64,000 bases of DNA from Spirochaetota bacterium (GTDB lineage: Bacteria; Spirochaetota; Brachyspiria; Brachyspirales; JACRPF01). Position numbers and translations under genes: made by a program. The first letter of the stretch is position 1; each line of letters begins with the position of its first letter. Below the pieces are notes generated by a model. That model ran no database searches. It saw only the letters and a program-made list of their open reading frames with translations, and was not told the origin of the DNA. Positions 62,493 through 64,000 of the stretch are shown one piece after another. The stretch spans positions 53,926-117,925 of the forward strand of contig JACRPF010000019.1 of NCBI GenBank assembly GCA_016214035.1, in the 5' to 3' direction.

Positions 62493-63479
62493 TCAGCAAA
62501 TTCTCGGCAGCGGTGTATCGACAAGCTGTTCTATCTGCCGCTGCACGCCGTATCCGGTGTTCAGAAGCAGTCTGTCCCCGGCGGTTACATGCCCGATGAC
62601 AGCGGCGTTTGCGCCGTCCGGACAGTGCCTCAAAGCGGTAACGATATTGTCCGCGGCAGCAGCGTCGGCGATCATGACCGCGCGTCCTTCACAGGCAAGA
62701 AACAGTGCGTCAAAACCGAAGATCTCACACACGCTTTTCACCGCATCGCTTACCGGCACTTCATCAAGCTCGATACCAACGCCCGACGCGTCGATAATCT
62801 CGTGCAGCGTCTGTGCAAGACCGCCGCGGGTGGGGTCATGCGCGATGCGAAGCGATGCGCGATACGGTTCAAGGGCCGCGAACAGCGGAGAGAGTACGGC
62901 AACATCACTCGCGAGACTCGATGCAAAACGGTGCCCTTCGCGCGCGAGCAGTATCGCCGCGCCGTGACGTCCGATGTCGCCGGTGATGATGACCGCATCG
63001 CCGGGGCGAACCCGCTCTGCGATGGGCGTATCTATCGTGCCGATGCCCGTTGTCGTGAGAAAGATTCCGTCGGCTTCGCCTTTGGGGACCACTTTGGTGT
63101 CGCCGGTAACCACCGAAACGCCGGCCTCGCGCGACGTAGCAGCGATGGAGTCGATGATGCGGTTCAAGTCGTCGAACAAAAATCCCTCTTCAATGACCGC
63201 CGCGAGCGAGAGATATTTCGGAGTCGCGCCGGTTACGAGCAGGTCGTTGACGGTGCCCGCCACGGCAAGTTTGCCGATGTCGCCGCCGTTAAAAAATATC
63301 GGTTTCACGGTGAACGTGTCGGTGGTGAATGCGACGTTACCGCTCCACGGCAGCACTGCGCTGTCGTAGCCGATGTTGAGTTTGTCGTTGCCGAGGCGCG
63401 AAACGAATGAGTCGCGGATAAGTTCGCGCATGCGTCTGCCGCCGTTGCCGTGGGCGATTGTTATCGATGATTGCGGCAT
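62493..63479 (-). CDS. hypE: HypE, [NiFe]-hydrogenase maturation protein
   Basis: 328 residues. It has the AIR-synthase fold (NGGRRMRELI near the N-terminus; VVTGDTKVVPKG; HDPTRGGLAQTLHE) and, decisively, the C-terminal PRIC whose Cys328 carries the carbamoyl group that becomes the cyanide ligand of the hydrogenase iron. The ATG 63479 follows GAGAG and a TTGACA-N17-TAGCAT promoter. No other hyp genes or hydrogenase subunits are visible, so it is either isolated or at the end of a cluster broken by rearrangement. It is transcribed toward the structured repeat region at 62338-62476. Confidence 0.92.
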   Translation of the reverse strand: MPQSSITIAHGNGGRRMRELIRDSFVSRLGNDKLNIGYDSAVLPWSGNVAFTTDTFTVKPIFFNGGDIGKLAVAGTVNDLLVTGATPKYLSLAAVIEEGFLFDDLNRIIDSIAATSREAGVSVVTGDTKVVPKGEADGIFLTTTGIGTIDTPIAERVRPGDAVIITGDIGRHGAAILLAREGHRFASSLASDVAVLSPLFAALEPYRASLRIAHDPTRGGLAQTLHEIIDASGVGIELDEVPVSDAVKSVCEIFGFDALFLACEGRAVMIADAAAADNIVTALRHCPDGANAAVIGHVTAGDRLLLNTGYGVQRQIEQLVDTPLPRIC

Positions 63480-63506
63480 GGTAATCTCTCTCAAAGATTT
63501 TTCATC

Positions 63507-63535
63507 ATGCTATTCTATCGGCGGTATATTGTCAA
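63507..63535 (-). promoter_or_regulatory. promoter of hypE
   Basis: On the minus strand TTGACA (63530-63535), 17 bases, TAGCAT (63507-63512). Confidence 0.5.
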
Positions 63536-63662
63536 TGGTTTTTATGTTATCCCGCATGCGGCAAGGACAAAGCAATGGCTGCGGGAATCGGGACGAACAG
63601 CGTGCGTTTAATCTAGTGATGCGATCAAGGCTCATCATCGGAAATAAAACCGATCCTTCGCT

Positions 63663-63935
63663 TCATGGTGCTTTCTTCTTTTGTGGAGCATATCGCCTGC
63701 CGCCCCGATTTGAGGTACCATATTGGCGCCTCAAGTTTTCATATTCCTTTTCATTTAGCTGGAACATAAAATCATCGGGAAATCGTGTGCGATTCCTTTT
63801 AACAGCACGGTTAAATGTCTTGGTATCAACGCCATACAATAGGGCGAGATCGCTATCGTGCATTACATTATATCCGCGAATGGTGTATATCTTTTCTCTG
63901 ATAGACTCCTGCGGTAGTTGAATATGATCGCTCAT
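63663..63935 (-). CDS. short ORF6N-domain protein (truncated relative to family)
   Basis: 90 residues. It closely resembles the ORF6N (KilA-N-associated) domain: IRGYNVMHDSDLALLYGVDTK, NRAVKRNRTRFPDDFMFQL and the RQYGTSNRGGRRYAP segment. In full-length relatives the reading continues after GGRRYxP into a region starting AFTEQG; here it ends with QKKKAP and a stop. I see no in-frame or shifted continuation in the next 150 bases, so it is a deletion or natural short form. AGGGAGT precedes the ATG. Such domains are common in phage, plasmids and mobile islands, and this one lies beside the repeat region. Confidence 0.75.
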   Translation of the reverse strand: MSDHIQLPQESIREKIYTIRGYNVMHDSDLALLYGVDTKTFNRAVKRNRTRFPDDFMFQLNEKEYENLRRQYGTSNRGGRRYAPQKKKAP

Positions 63936-63950
63936 GCTTTTACTCCCTAC

Positions 63951-63962
63951 TGTATATATACA
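63951..63962. promoter_or_regulatory. palindrome upstream of the ORF6N gene
   Basis: TGTATATATACA, a perfect 12-base palindrome immediately before the Shine-Dalgarno box, overlapping a TATATA -10-like box. Possible autoregulatory operator. Confidence 0.35.
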
Positions 63963-64000
63963 ACATTTCGCGTGTGCGATATGCCTGAAAACCGCATTTT

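Noticed and set aside
1-64000. tRNA, rRNA or CRISPR array
   Set aside because: No T-loop-like GGTTCGA context outside coding sequence, no rRNA-like stretch and no regularly spaced direct repeats were seen by eye; a covariance search would be needed to be certain.
63663-64000. Complete prophage or insertion sequence at the right edge
   Set aside because: Only one short ORF6N protein is present; no integrase, transposase or terminal repeats are visible.

Overview
The window (about 64 kb, gene-dense, moderately GC-rich, no gap over 300 bases between genes) looks like chromosome from a Gram-negative, flagellated, chemotactic bacterium. Evidence is a FlgH-type L-ring protein, two methyl-accepting chemotaxis proteins, beta-barrel porins and signal-peptide proteins. 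The carbohydrate set (GH4, GH20-like, GH39-like, GH78, two sulfatases, two Gfo/Idh/MocA dehydrogenases, AraC regulators) points to a saccharolytic lifestyle. A Spirochaetota-related lineage is my best guess from the FlgH and MCP style, but nothing here settles it and a PVC-type lineage is not excluded. I saw no tRNA, rRNA, CRISPR array, complete insertion sequence or clear prophage.

Layout. 1-7.4 kb: rmuC (cut by the window edge), a DUF523/DUF1722 protein, a DUF401 membrane protein, and a nickel/cobalt ECF transporter (cbiM, cbiQ, cbiO) with a putative outer-membrane protein inserted between cbiM and cbiQ. 7.4-11 kb: a membrane-anchored hypothetical, a GH4 and a GH20-like glycosidase. 11-19.2 kb: a lone BatA-like VWA protein and a sensory block (histidine kinase with a periplasmic-binding-protein sensor, FlgH, a solo ABC_sub_bind protein, an MCP) followed by an orphan OppD. 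19.2-25 kb: nifU-nifS, a GT2-like protein, a TlpA-like redoxin, a Gfo/Idh/MocA dehydrogenase and a URO-D family protein. 25-31.2 kb: a membrane LuxR-type regulator divergent from a tandem duplication (porin, half-size phosphate-binding-like protein, porin, second copy) ending in an MCP. 31-39.8 kb: a TraB/GumN-like protein, an MFS-HEAT fusion, a phosphoesterase, an AraC regulator divergent from a dehydrogenase pair, and a double-ACT protein. 39.8-48.8 kb: ThpR, a DUF6320 protein, an acyltransferase and a GH-A glycosidase in one operon, then a MuiA-like protein, a ferredoxin-type aldo/keto reductase, an NHL protein and a DUF362 ferredoxin. 48.8-58.5 kb: a minus-strand cluster of two sulfatases, an AraC regulator, a GH78 alpha-L-rhamnosidase and a large unknown secreted protein. 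58.5-64 kb: pdxB, an unknown 399-residue protein, an M16 peptidase, a structured repeat region, hypE and a short ORF6N protein.

Three themes cut across the window. First, several genes have a -10 hexamer exactly 6 bases before the ATG with a -35 box 16-17 bases further up, so their mRNAs should be leaderless. Second, a 35-base hairpin repeat occurs at 38122 and 62442 with compensatory changes in the stem; the first copy lies inside the 3' end of a dehydrogenase gene, and just before the second copy lies a possible three-way-junction RNA or miniature element. Third, outer-membrane, binding and chemotaxis proteins are grouped together, which suggests nutrient-sensing modules rather than ordinary ABC importers. 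Start sites were chosen from Shine-Dalgarno boxes, promoters and family alignments recalled from memory; no database search was run.
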